A stretch of 64,000 bases of DNA from Molossus alvarezi (Eukaryota > Chordata > Mammalia > Chiroptera > Molossidae): NCBI GenBank assembly GCA_037176705.1, contig CM073891.1:49664571-49728570 (forward strand), in the 5' to 3' direction. Both the position numbers and the translations under genes were made by a program. This document shows, in pieces, positions 23,175-36,184 of this stretch. Numbering within the stretch: the stretch's first letter is position 1; each line of letters begins with the position of its first letter. A model generated the notes under the pieces. The model had not been told where the DNA came from, did no database searches, and saw only the letters and a list, made by a program, of their open reading frames with translations.

Positions 23175-26100
23175 TTCTCTCCACTTCACTAGATTGATTC
23201 ATCAAACAGACCCATATTGTATTTGTCAGTTTCCACAAGCCTATTGATCAGTCAGTATTGTTAAGAAAATAAAATCCAAAAATAATGTTGATTTTACTGA
23301 TTCCCACACTTGTTAGCCTGAGCACTTTTCATGCTCTAGGCAATGGATTAAGCTACAAATGACAAGAGGCTTGTCTGCTTCCATGGATTACTCTCTATAG
23401 ACATTCATTCTGCAGAGGAATTCATGCCACTTTGGGATTATTTAGAGGACTGGACTAATGAATTATCCTATTGAAATATCACCAATAATCAGCTTAAACA
23501 CTTTAAATAGTTGTACCATTTTCATTACTATATAGTTTAAATGTCTTAACATATTTATTTTTTCTTTAGCTCTTGTTACCTAGAGTAGCAGAGCAAGTTT
23601 ATATTTGTCAAAATTAAGCAGAGTAAACAAATGTAGAAATCTATCCATTTCACTAACATAAAGACTAATCTAGAAATATCTGATGTGTTCCAGGAAAAAT
23701 AAAAGGTTGTAGGTAAAATTCAGTTAAAATAGGGTTAAAATGGACTCCATTGGGAAGAAAGACATTCAATCTGGATTTTGAACCACAAAATCAGTACAGA
23801 CTTATTTCATTTTATAAAACAAATAATTTAAATTAATGTTGAATCCTGGAATTTGGTAACACAGACACTCCCATGTTTACATATCTACATACATAATTTA
23901 GAATAATAATAATAATAATAAAAACTTTGATATAAGTATTTATATTTGATATTTGTCTTACACTCCATTTTTTATGATTCTTGTATCCTTTCAGATGTTA
24001 GAAAGATCAATAAATTCCCATTTACATTTACTTATCTGTATAATTTTAATTAAAAATAAAAAATAGTAAATTCTTTAGGGAAGCATACTGTCCTACAATG
24101 ATTAAATTATAAAATAGTAGAAAAATATACATGTTTTAACTGTGATTAAAAAAAAGAAGGGAAAAATACAAACTACATGACTTTAAAATACTTACCAAAA
24201 GTATTAGAAATCATACATATTTACCTCTTTCAGTCTTTTGCATTTAGTCAGGGTTGAATAAGATCATTTTCAACTTACTCTTTTTATACCACCAAATAGG
24301 TGAGGGATAATCAAGGCTAACACTATTTCTCAACAGAGAGCAGTGGACCTGGTGGGTTTTATCAGAACTTATATAAAAGCTGGATGCAAGGGTGACATGT
24401 AGGTTTTAATTCACCTTTCTCCCCACCTGGCCCCTCCTGCTCTGGGCATCTGTGGCTTACGCCTTGACATGATCAAGCTGAATATATCACCTTAGCCATT
24501 GATTTTACTGGATTTACTACTTTTTAAGTGTCAGAAAAACTATATTGACCTTTTAATGTTGAATTTTATTTAAATTAAAAATAAGATGTTATTTTGGTTC
24601 TTTCTCAAAGCTCTCTCTCTATTTTTAATTATTTTTTAACCCATGATCTACATCATGTGCTATAATTAAGTCTACTTGCAACTGAGTTCCTAATATCTTC
24701 TTAAGTTTCAAGTTTTCAGATTTGATTAACTCCTACCACAGAGCCAGATTTGAGCAGGTGCTTAATATGATGATCACGCTGTTGTATACATTTCTGTCGA
24801 ATGAATCAGTGGTTTTTAACCTCACCCCACTTCATATTGAAATGGATTACAAAGACAGCAGTTTTCTGGGTGGTTTGCTTGATTTTCTAGAGAAACAACA
24901 CTTCACATTCACAACAGTTTGGTTAACTCTTGCTTTTCAAAAAACTATATTTTCATAGAAGATAAATATTAAAGAATTCCTCCATTGAAAATGTATTTCT
25001 GATAATTTGATGAATTGCATAAAACTAATGTGATTATAGTATTTTTAAAGGTTCATTTTCTACTTTTGCTATTTATTATAAAAAAAAAAAAACTGGGATG
25101 ACAAACATTACCATTTAAGAGCAGAAATAGTTGTTCTAATTTGTGAGGTGGTCTCTCAAGTACTTTCCCCATGTTATAGATACTCGGAATCTTTTTGTGC
25201 ATGGTAGATGTATTTAAAAGATTTCGTGGATTCAATGTGCTTAATGTTTTGGTGCAATTTATTAAACACCGTTGTCTCTCCCTGCAATTGCTCGCCATCC
25301 CTGTTTTATTGTGGTTAGATACAGCAATGCCCCAACGTGCCACTGACAGAAGCAGATGGCCTCTTCAAAGTAAATTACTGAGCTAAGACTTTTAAAATTA
25401 GTTGGTTTACCAGGTTTTCTAAAAAAAAACAACACTAAGGGGGAAAATTAAAAAAAAAAAAAGTAAAGAAAAATATCACTACTCTTTTCAAGATGTTGTT
25501 CAGTAAAATTACATTTTTAAAAAAAGAACGAAAACAAATACCTGTATTAGTTTTTATACAACATCTGTTATTTTCTTTTTTTCTTCTTCAATGGAATGCT
25601 TCATTGGTATATGAGAAAGGCTTATAATCAACAGAATTAAAGCGAATGTCATAGTCAAACATTTGCCCTTGTTCTGACATCTCATGTTGGAAATTCATTT
25701 TTAAAGAGGGTTTTTTTGGTACAAAGAATTTGAACCTTTTTTCCCCCTGAAAATGAATTGTGTGGGTGCAAACATTCTTTAGATGATCAGAAGACATTTT
25801 ACTCATTGGGAAAAAAGGAAATAGTTGATGTATTACTCGTTCTAGCCAAAAATGATAGCTACTTAAGAACTGCTGCAGTAGTAGCTGGACATGAGGGGTG
25901 GCACGTTAAAAGTAATATTTAAGAAATTGTTAAGCTTTTTATAATCTGACCCTCGTGAATGCTTTTAGTACAAGCAACACCTGAAAGCACGAGCTGAGAG
26001 GAGGAACTGGTAAAAGGCAAAGGGAATTCAGTCTCTAGAGAAGACTCACTACTCCCTTTCCTCCCCCTACCCTGTGAGTGGGTCCAGTTTTCGTAAAATA

Positions 26101-27000
26101 AGCTTGTTCCTCTAGACTGCATTTGTAACAGTTTGGGAAAAAAAAAAAAAAAACAGTTTTGTTTTCTCTTGTAACATCAATGTTTGGGATACTTCAAGGT
26201 AACTAGGTACTTAAGAGAAAAGACTCCTTGTTTCTCAAATGATTGCAGTAATAAATGTAAAATAAATGCAGAAGGAGACCAGAAACTGGTCAGTCCTATT
26301 ATTTATATCTATAGATTGTAAGAAAAATCTTAAACATTTAAGGGTTTAAAATGTATAGAGAGTCCTTTAGTGGTAAGATATGGTGGTAGCTTCCCTTTCT
26401 TTGAGAACTTGGTTCGTGGGGCTAGTAAGCGAGTATTATGAGGTTTGAGTGGGGGATGGAACAGGGTGACCAAAAAAGCGATGTATAAAATTTTGTTTAT
26501 GGTTAGTATCCGTGTTGTCAAAAGTGGCTAAAATCTAGTTATAAGAACATGATTTACTATTTCTTTTGATTAATATGTCTGACTGCTTAAATCAGTCATA
26601 TTTCTCAACATTTCAAAGAGTTCTAAACATGGGATTTTTCCTTTTCCTTTTTCATCTATTTAAAGTGCTAGTCATCACTTACAGCTTCTTTATTAGATTA
26701 TGTGATGAGTGAATGCAAAGTTTCTGAATATTAACATATTAAAATAATAAGACACTGAACATACCAAAATACCTGTTTTTGTTTGTTTGTTTATTTTTTT
26801 TACGTGAGAGTGTCTCCACCTCAACTCCAATGGAGTAAGAAAGTTTTCAAGTAAGACAGAAATCCCATTGTTACTACTGATCAGTACAGACTAGGCAGTG
26901 AGGAGGAAAAAATGAGGCATCCCTAGAATACAAATGAAATGAGCAGGTTGGCTGTTGAGTGTCTCAGGATATGAAATTATTCGTTATTTTTTTTCAGTGA
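23175..27000. other. Upstream flank with no recognised gene or transposon
   Basis: AT-rich unique sequence with a short (AAT)n run at 23904-23922 and poly-A runs near 25079, 25450 and 26139. No exon, RNA gene or clear interspersed repeat was recognised in almost 4 kb. Confidence 0.45.
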
Positions 27001-27021
27001 AGGTTTATCATACACTTTCTC

Positions 27022-27046
27022 AATAAATAAATAAATAAATAAATAA
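27022..27046 (+). repeat. (AAAT)6 microsatellite
   Basis: Tetranucleotide run CAATAAATAAATAAATAAATAAATAAG. Confidence 0.9.
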
Positions 27047-27049
27047 GCA

Positions 27050-28424
27050 GATCTGTGCTAAACAAACAAAGTGAAGAAATTCGGCAGCATTGTTTAAAGG
27101 ATTACTTCCCATCTGACTCAGGCAAAGCTAATGCATAGTGTCCCTTTGTTATCCACTGAACAGAATGCTGCACCTCAGATGTAAGTTTAATGAAATCTTT
27201 ATTATCTGGAAACGACCTTTTTCTTTATCTTTTTAAAATGCTTTTAAAAAAATTTGAAACTGATAACAATAGGGAACAGAAATGTTGAATCCTAGAATTA
27301 AATCTCTTTAAAAGGGTTTATTATAATGGTAAAACCAACTGTTTGGTGGATGGTGACTCAAAAACTATAGTGCATTCTGTTTTTCAAAGGCAAAAATTAT
27401 CTCCAAAGTGCAAAGAAAAAAAAAGACTTATTTATTATTTATTTTTTTTGTATTCTGTATGGCCTCAAGTGTTGAATATTATTTTTTCTTTCGTAGCTTG
27501 CGGGTGGGGTTAGAATTATACGCCAGGTTCATTTCCTTGCCTTGGCTACGGGAGCAGCTGTCACCTTATGGGAGTGATTAGAAAACAGCTTGTTTATTAG
27601 TTAACAATTTTTTTTTTATTAACAAATGATTTATGAAGAAAATTCAAGTCTTCCCCATTATTCCTCAGGGCATATCCATAGAATTAATCTCTTTGAAAAT
27701 CAATCAACATAAATTCATATTCTTATTCATGTTGTATTCCTGAGAAATAAAATAGCATCCAATATGTGTAGCCTTAAATCTTCTTAAATTACAGATCCAA
27801 CTTGAAATGGCTTGACTTAAGGTCTTAAATGACAATGTGCTTATTCCCTTGCTGATTTTTTAAAAAGTTGTTACATTACTTTAATAACTTAAAGCACTTT
27901 AAAGATCCCCAAATATCTAATAGACAAATTCTATAGAACACTTTTTGAGGCATTAAAAATAATATTCACTTTATCTAATTGTGTTCTCACACAGTTTTAA
28001 ACACTATTATCTCAATTGAAAGCTTTACTAATTGACTGTAACAACTCTAATGCTGATTATACATAAGAAAAACACTTGTTGATTTTTTGTACTTGCAGTT
28101 TTAAACAAAAATTACATTTCTCATTGTGTAACTTTGTAGAATGACATCTGATTTTTCAACAAATAGAATCAGATAGTTTGGTGGTATTATTTGGACATTT
28201 GAGATACAGAAGATTTCATGAGCCATGAAACCTATAGCAATTCTGTTAAGCAAAAATAAAGACACCTACAGAAATAAAAACACTAAATTTGAACGAATCA
28301 AGCCAAAAGTGGCACTCTGTTTCTTGGGCTGTCCACCTAAGTCTGTAGGTGCTTGTCATATGTGTAACCCGGCACACCTGATCACGATTGAAAACATTTT
28401 ACCTATTTCTTGCATTGTTTCTTT
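27050..28424. other. Upstream flank; GC-richer patch at 27498-27590, otherwise nothing recognised
   Basis: AT-rich apart from a short block around 27498-27590 containing an E-box (CAGCTG) next to TCACCTTA. No exon or repeat recognised. Confidence 0.4.
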
Positions 28425-28515
28425 ATATTTACCCATTCATTCAACACAATTTTGAGAATTGCTTATGTGTCAAATATTGTGGCTTGTAAAACAAATGACA
28501 AGTTTTTTGAGAATA
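28425..28515 (-). repeat. L2-like LINE 3' end, antisense (short, weak)
   Basis: CCCATTCATTCAACACAATTTTGAGAATTGCTTATGTGTCAAATATTG follows the reverse-complement L2 terminus. Confidence 0.35.
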
Positions 28516-28868
28516 ATGATACATATTCCTGGTAACTAATGCCAACTTATCGTTTTTTGTTTTTTGTTTTTTTAACTTCCTACCACAAATCATAATACCA
28601 TAAAAATGCCTATAAAGCTTTCTGTACCTATTTTGGCCTAGAGTACATTATTATTTATTTATTTTAAATTCTTTTGAAAATCTCTCCTGCTATTTTCTTT
28701 TCATCAAAGTCTGTCTCTGTTTTTGTGGAAGATGCTAGCTGATGACAGATTGTCTACATATTTTGTTGGTTTACCCATGATCATAGACTATTGCATTCCA
28801 CTCAAGTTAATCTGCCTATACCAAGATTTTATTTTAGGGACTCAGGATATAAGATAGCCTATAGAAAC

Positions 28869-28925
28869 AAACAAACAAAACACACACACACCCCCCCCCA
28901 TAAAAAAATAAAAACAAACAAACAA
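28869..28925 (+). repeat. Compound low-complexity tract (AAAC)n-(CA)n-C9-A-rich
   Basis: AAACAAACAAAACACACACACACC is followed by a C run and then A-rich AAAC units. Confidence 0.85.
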
Positions 28926-30116
28926 TGAACCTTTGCATAAATTCTCAGAATGTTTAATAAGTATTCTGGGAGCTCTCTCTCTCTCTTATAATTCTATGGT
29001 ACTGTGTGAATATATCTATTGTTTACTTTATATAATGTTTACTTAATAGACTCTAATCTCAAAAACAACAGAAACATTTCTCTCATTATTTTATTTTCAG
29101 TTCTCAGCATTACATATGACACAGAATAAATTTCAACCTATTAATGGATTAATTAACTAAAGAATAAGGGAGAATATATGTTAAATAGTTAAAATATTAG
29201 TCCATAACTCTCACAACTTTAATTGTTTAGTAGCAATAATTTCTTTGCAGATGTATTTGCACTAGCTGTCTCTGCTCCCATGTGAAACATGTATTATGGA
29301 GTATAGACAGTAACAAGAGAGAGAGTGTGAATTTTTTCATTTAAAATGCTTCTAAAGTAACCATATTATAATCTATAAAATAAAATGTTTGCCTCACCTT
29401 CAAAACATGGAAAGTTTTATGGTTTTGTTATTATTTTTATTCAATTGTCTATCTCTTTTTTAATTAAAGATCTGTATTCAGATTTTCTATAGTCTGCAAA
29501 CTGTTACAATATATTGCTATTATATGTTAATAAAAATAAGCATTATACAGTGTTTCCAAATAACAAGTTCTCTCTTTTTATTTTAAAAATTAAGAATGGT
29601 GCTTATACAACTTTCAGACAGAAATCTGCTACAATTGAGAAGATGTATGTATTATATGAGAGAGGACACCTTGATTTAAATCACAAGATTACAATTTATA
29701 ACAATACAATTGAAATGTTAGTTTCTTAGTCTAGAAATAAAATGGAGTATTTCCCCTCTCCAGTGGCTGCTATCGTATTTGACATTGCCCAGTGCGAGGA
29801 CATCCAGGGAGCAAGTGTTCCCAGGCAGAGTTTCCACCTCTGCACATCACGAAGTTTGATTCTCTGGTCAAAAAGTTTGACCAAGCATCTGGGTAACAGA
29901 ATATGGGGGTGTGAGGGTATCATGTATATATTGTTGGATAAAAAAATATCTGACAGTGGTGACTCTAAAATGTTCTTTTGGAGAAAGAAAAGACAACCAC
30001 TAGAATCACTGTAGTAGGCATATAAACATTAGATGAAAAAGAAGAAAGGAGGCTCCAGGCTATTATTCATTTTATGAATTTAAAAGTTGTCCTTTAAGTA
30101 TTACATGTTAGATTTT

Positions 30117-30364
30117 TTTTTTATCCTCACCCGAGGATATTTTTTCCATTTTTTGTTCAGATAGAGTGGGAGGGAGAGAGCGGAAGAGAGAGACCGAGAA
30201 AGAGAGAGAGAGAGAGAAACATTGATGTGAAAAGGCCACCTGCACGACCCAACCAGGGCCGGGGACAAACTGCAACCGAGGTCCGTGCTCTTAGCGGGAA
30301 CTGAACCCGGGTCTCTCTGGACCATAGGCTGGCGCTCTAACCGCTGAGCCAAACCGGCCAGCGC
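30117..30364 (-). mobile_element. Ves SINE, antisense, GAGGATT-type tail, young-looking
   Basis: The reverse strand reads GCGCTGGCCGGTTTGGCTCAG, B box GGGTTCAGTTCCCGC, then CT-rich sequence and a tail containing AAAAAATATCCTCGGGTGAGGAT. A perfect 15-base target duplication TACATGTTAGATTTT flanks it at 30102-30116 and 30365-30379. Confidence 0.97.
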
Positions 30365-30379
30365 TACATGTTAGATTTT

Positions 30380-33180
30380 AATTGCACCAAAGTTGCATAT
30401 CAAGTGCAGCAAATTTGCTCATGAAGAATCTCTAACAGATGAAGAGCAGAGAAGACAGTCGTTAGCAGTGAAACCATGGCTTAGACAAAGGAGCATGAAT
30501 TTGCCTTAGCTAATAGCCCCGTGACTGTAGGCAGCTTCAAACTAGAGAGCAGCATTTCACTTATTAACACATTGCTGGTGGTTCACGTCACCAGATGTGG
30601 ACTTGAAATCCTCCATTTTCACAGCTTGCACAGTATAGAAAGAAATGTATCTTTTATGGTAAATCAAGCCTTAAATTAGTAGAGGACCCATTACCAGCAC
30701 TAAATCCTCAACATGCAAGGGAGTTTTAATAACCTGAGTTGCAAGCTTCATGAGTTAGTATTTATGATCCAGAGCAAATTATTTTCCCAGATAAGTGTTA
30801 TACTTAACTTTAGGAAGCAGAGAAGTTTAGGTCAACAGGTGAAACACCTGTACAACCATTATGGGAATATCTCCTGCTACTATTTATATTTTAAGTCATT
30901 ACATCTCAGAGGTCCACAGCACTCTTTCGTGTTTTAACTGTTCAACAAGTTTTGTTTCATGCTGCTTTCGGAACACTAGGGAATCTTGATTGGCTGGTAA
31001 ATAAGTTAATTTTCCATCCTAGTGGAATGTTTTACTATAATAGTTTAAACAGGAACATTTCCCCTTTACCTTTATTACCAATGAACGTTTTCTCAAATTT
31101 ACAAATGGACACCCACAAAATATCACTTAAATTCACCAAATGAATTTTAAATATCTTAATTTACAAACTAAGTCAATTTTCATATTTATTTTTATAAGAA
31201 TTGCCAGAAGCAAAAACAGAACAAAGTATGGAAATATAATTTCCACAATCTGAAAAGAATTACAATGTCTATTTGTGCCTAAGTATCAGTCCATGGCAAA
31301 ACTTTCTAGACTCATTGGCAATAAGTAGTGGGATATGCTAAGTAGATTTTAAAGTAAGAATATTGGTTAATAAACCTATAAAGAATTTTAAAAGTTCACC
31401 ATGTTGTACTCTCTCAAAAATGCTGTGATTTAAATGTATTTAGCAGCATTTTCAAATGTAAATTCAATAAATATGGAAAGCCACTTAGTCTGCTACGAAA
31501 TTGCGTCTACCAGAAAGTGGTTTAAATATCACTAATTATTTTATAGGAATAATTATGTTGTAGCTTTAAACAAACTGAAGTTTAGTGCACTCTAAGATTG
31601 GAGTGCCAGTGTACATAAAGACCCCTCTGCTGAAATAGACGATTGGGTTACATTTAACGAGATGCAGGATGCTGCACTTCAGCTATCTACCAGTGGTGGG
31701 CCGCTTGCCACCCCAACAGCTAGATCATATTTCTGTTGCCTCATACAACTTCAGAATAATTTAATAAAAATTACATGATCGACACTGAAGCTTTCTTTGC
31801 ATTCTGATTTATTTAAATGTTACTATATCCACAAGACATGTATGCTTTTTAAAGGGTTGAAAAAGACAGATAAGCCAGCAGTTTTTACTTTAGTGACTTT
31901 TAAAGAGTTAAATGTATTATACAAACAAGGATGACCTTTACTCTAAAGGTTTTCTTTAATTGCTGTTACTTTTTATTCTTTGTGATTTTATTAAATAAAC
32001 TTTGTAATGCTTTGCACGCTTCTTTCTCTCAACTATAGAAAAATGGATAATATGCCTTTTCCTATGTATATATTATTGTAAATATAATATTGTAGTAAGT
32101 ATCTCTTCCCTAGTTTCATTCTGTCTCTAATTTGGTTATTTTCCTCTTCATATTTAATTCTCTACAAAGTTTTGCAAAATAAGTCATCCTAACTGGAGTT
32201 ACTCCAACACTCATTATGCATTATGAGCTAAATCCTTACACTTATGTATTGTGTTTGGGACATGTTATATGAATTTGTTCTGTTAGTAAAATGCACGTAT
32301 CATGAATTGATTTGTCTTTAGTACTACTTGCAGTACAGGATATCTTCAATGGTGAGGCTCACGTGGACTGTTTCCTGTGAAGTTCAAGCACAATTCCTTT
32401 CACACAATGGGTCCTCAATAAATGTGCATGAATGACTTCCTGACTATTGTCATGTTCCTGGGAGAGTCAGGGTGGAGTTGGCAGCAAGAGACAACAATGG
32501 CTGTCAAACAGTTGTGTGCAGATGAACAGCAAAATCAAGCGTTGAATGAAATCTAATGGTTTTCAAAAGAACTCTGCCCATTCTGCCAACAACTGATTCA
32601 AAGAATCTCACATATTCCTGAACCTATGGAGATTGGTTTGAAAAGCAAATCCCAGAATTCAAACACTTGGTCAATGACCATTTGCTTATTAAAAAAAAAA
32701 AAAATTATGGTCAAAAAACTTTTTTAACTGAAGAAATTATGATATTCTAGTTTGGAATATGTAGAAAAGTATTTTGTGTGAGGGTGATGAAATATCCTTA
32801 AATAATAGAATTTCATTAGGTATAGGTTTGACATAAATGGCTTTCATTTGCCCAGTTCTCTGACCCATAAGCTAAACATCAGGTGTTACAACATTTAAGA
32901 GCTAAGTCTTCTTCCTGTGTAAGTAGGTGTGGGGAAAATGTGTCATTCTTTTCTGAGGAGTTTGGTGAGGCTGTTGGTAGGGGAGGCGGGTTTCCCTTCA
33001 GATGCTCTAAGCTAAAGGAATATTGCCGTGTGAGAATAAGGGTTCTATGTCACAGGCCCTTAAAACAGTGACACCATGAAGAGTTTGAAGTCAAGTCAAT
33101 ATCTTTTCTCCCAAGATTATAAAGCATTTAGTTTTATGTATTTTATAAATGTGTATATACATACACATGCATATATACAC
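30380..33180. other. Upstream flank with little recognised
   Basis: AT-rich. A possible L2/MIR terminus lies near 32385-32440 (CAATGGGTCCTCAATAAATGTGCATGAATGA). No exon or RNA gene recognised. Confidence 0.4.
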
Positions 33181-33184
33181 ATTA

Positions 33185-33310
33185 AGTGAATTCAGCAAAC
33201 ATTTATTGGACTTCTGTGTCTGGCATTGTGCTAAAATTTTAAGAATTCAAAGACAAGTGAGCACATTCCCTACCATCAAGAGTTTGCAGTTGAGTGGAGA
33301 GGCACTGTAA
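33185..33310 (-). repeat. L2 LINE 3' end, antisense
   Basis: AATTCAGCAAACATTTATTGGACTTCTGTGTCTGGCATTGTGCTAAAATTTTAAGAATTCAAAGACAAGTGAGCACATTCCCTACC matches the ordered blocks of the reverse-complement L2 terminus. Confidence 0.6.
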
Positions 33311-34083
33311 GACTAGCCTTTTAGAAGTATATACCAACAATCTCCTAGATGCCATTCAATTATAAACTTTAAAACACAGACAAAAGATAATTACTGTGAC
33401 TTAAAGTATTTAGCTAGGCTTAGGTAGTTTTCAATCATGGGCAATATTTTTCTTCTTTCTGGAACAATACAAACTCATGTGTGATTTCTGGCATTTTATG
33501 TACAATTGGACCAGTTGACTTTCACCTACTTCCTTATTCTGAAGAATTACTCTCAGATTTCAGTCTTGGAAAAAGTGATAAAGTCTATTTTCAGAAATCA
33601 GACTCTTAGGATATGAAAACTGCAGGTTTCTGATTACTGCATTGTAAATGGGTCTAAAGGTAAATACTATCACCTGAGTCTCATTATAGGAAATGGATAC
33701 TATGTATATTTAATGCTCTAAAATAATGTTCAACGTCTAAATAACATGTTGTTTTACAACGAATGGGCTAGTGGTCTGCACACCTTGATTCAATTTTAGA
33801 TATCAATAAAATTATTTTGTTGTGATTAGTATTTGCATTTTAAATTTCTCTTTCTTCTATTTTATTTTATGCTTACTGGAGAGGAAATACCACTTTTCCA
33901 TTTTGCTATCTATCCCTGAAAAAGAATCTGTAATAAAATTGCAAAGCAGAGTTGAACATTCTGTAATAACTTCTCATTGATCTATTAATATTAGAGATGA
34001 GCCTTTCACATTCTTCAGTGGTTCAAGTAGAAATGACAACAACAAAAAATATTTTGTTATAAAACCAGTCTGTGTAGTGGTAT

Positions 34084-34116
34084 GTGTGTGTATACTTGTG
34101 TTTGTGTGTGTGTGCA
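34084..34116 (+). repeat. Imperfect (TG)n microsatellite
   Basis: TG-rich run interrupted by TATACT and TTTG. Confidence 0.8.
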
Positions 34117-34154
34117 GGCTCCTGCTTGATTACAATACATGAATTACATTTTTA

Positions 34155-34270
34155 AATAATAAGTAAGTAGACAGTACAGTGTGATGAGAAAACCCCAACC
34201 TGAGTCTTATTTCCAGCTTGGGTACTAACTAGTTATATGGTATTAGATAATTAGTTTGGGGGCGGAGAGC
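34155..34270 (+). repeat. MIR SINE fragment, sense
   Basis: GACAGTACAGTGTGATGAGAAAACC is followed by AACCTGAGTCTTATTTCCAGCTTGGGTACTAACTAGTTATATGG, matching the MIR head, core (a 'tggttaagagc' to 'actagctgtgtgacc'-type order). It breaks off after that. Confidence 0.6.
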
Positions 34271-34859
34271 TCGATATCCTTCTCTATACATGAGTTAGCT
34301 AGACTAAGTATATTCCACCTTTGGTTCTTTCTAGGCCCAAAATACTATTTTCAAAAGTATATTTCAAAACCATAGTGTGAAATATGTCATTTGAAATATT
34401 AACAATATTTAATTACTTTCATTAGAAATGAGACTTCGATGTGCTCCAAGTAAAACTGTAATTTCAGTTGTGGAATAAAATGTAAATACATGTAATATTC
34501 TCATTAAAACATTTGAAATATCTATGATTGCCACAATATCAAGATATTAATCTATTAAATATAATGTTTCCAATATTCCTCTTATTCTAGTCTCTGAAGT
34601 AGAAATTTTGGATTTAAAAATCTAATTACATGGCTCTGATGCTAAATGTGGTTGGTGTAATGCAGAAGAATTTAGCTGAAATTAAGGTTTCTGCAAAATG
34701 TTTACTAGCCTTATTATTTTGGGAAGAAAAGTTAATTTCTTCCTCAGAGAGGGTTAATAGAGACCAGAATATGTTCATTTTACAGTGATCTCATTTGATT
34801 ACATTGAAATATGTATATGATAGAAAGAAAAACAACAGTACTGATAATTTTAATTACAT

Positions 34860-36180
34860 TTATTTCAATTGATATTTAGCCATCATTTCGAGATACTAAA
34901 CGAATTGCTATGGGAAACAACAAAATGAGTAAGATGTGTTCTTGCCTTTTAGGAGGTCCCAATCTAAGAAAGGCAAGTTACAAAAACAGAAAATACAAGC
35001 ACAGTATGCTAATTGCTCAGATAGCACAGATAATAGGCATTTAGCCCAACTGGGATTTTAGAGAGGCTTCCTGTGGGAGATGGTGCCTGAGCTGGGTCTT
35101 AAATGATGAGTAAGAGCAGGTGAAGAAAGATGAGGAGGTAGAGCCAGGGCTTCAACAAAGTACAAAGCGTGTGTGAGTGTAAGACAGCTTGTGAGTGCAG
35201 GAAATGGGAGCCATTTTGCTCTTAAGAGGGTGTGAATTGCAAAGAGAGGAAGAAGGACAAATCAGCAGGGGCCAAATCAAAAAATTTCTATATAATTATG
35301 CTTGTCATTCTAATATGGGTGGTGAAAAGACACAGAAGAACTTTAAAGAGGAGAAAGCCATACATAGATTTGCTGTTTGGACAAATGAGCCTGGGTGCAG
35401 TGTGAGCGATATAATTACTAGCAACAAGCATGAAGACAGGAAGGCCAGGTAGGTTTCTGTGGTAACAGTCTAGACCAGAAGTGACAAGGCAGTGAAAGAG
35501 GCAGCAGGTTGTGAAGAAAGAGGAGCAATGACACGATGGAAACACAAAGGAGGCATGCTAGTCCTGATGGAAGGTTGGTCAAGAGAAGGACAGACGAGCG
35601 GGATGTTGCATTTCCATCGCTGTTATTACAATATGGCAAATATTGTATTTTAAATAGTATAATTATTTACAATAATTCCTATGCTTATGACAGAGATGGT
35701 TAGGGCCATTGACTAGCAACAGAAGAAAAGGAGCGGATATGCCTGAAGAAAGAGAAGGGAGGTGAGCTGTGAACTTATTCCTTTTAGAAGATTACTCAGT
35801 ACGTAGATACACATAGCAGTTTGGTAAATTAGTTTAAAGCTCAGATGCTGGAGACAAAGATTGGGATATATGTGGGAGTTCAAGTCCATGCAGAGAGAAA
35901 AAGTAGGCTGAGGACAGAACGTTGGATGGCAGTAAGAGACAGGAGGACCCCAAACAAGAGAGAGAGTCAAATAATCGGGAAGGACAGGAACAAAATGTCA
36001 TGGAGATTCAGGTAGAAGCTTTTAAGGAGGTCAGCCAAAAGCGGGAGAGGGGTTGTGGGAGCTGGGCAATGCAAATTCTGTTTAAGGCTGCAGGAAAAAA
36101 TCATCTCTACAGTGTGCAAGAACAGAATGGGTGGTGGGAATAAAAGCCAAATTGCAGTAGGTTTTGGGAAGACCACTACA
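34860..36180 (-). repeat. Long antisense L2-like repeat (about 1.3 kb, diverged)
   Basis: From left to right the segment shows weak L2-antisense phrases in order: GAGATACTAAACGAATTGCTATGGG, AGGAGGTCCCAATCTAAGAAAGG, GAGAGGCTTCCTGTGGGAGATGGTGCCTGAGCTGGGTCTTAAATGATGAGTAAGAGC, then a purine-rich continuation (GGTAACAGTCTAGACCAGAAGTGAC, GGAGTTCAAGTCCATGCAGAG) typical of the same group. Reading frames of 69-85 codons on both strands (35195-36176) fall inside it and have no protein similarity that I recognise. The right half is assigned less surely than the left. Confidence 0.5.
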
Positions 36181-36184
36181 AGAG

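Noticed and set aside
24722..24958. 78-codon plus-strand frame with an MDYKDSSFLGGLL-type peptide
   Set aside because: No family recognised and no splice or codon evidence; treated as chance.
35195..36176. Overlapping 69-85-codon frames on both strands
   Set aside because: They fall in the antisense L2-like repeat, with no recognisable domain or splice signals.
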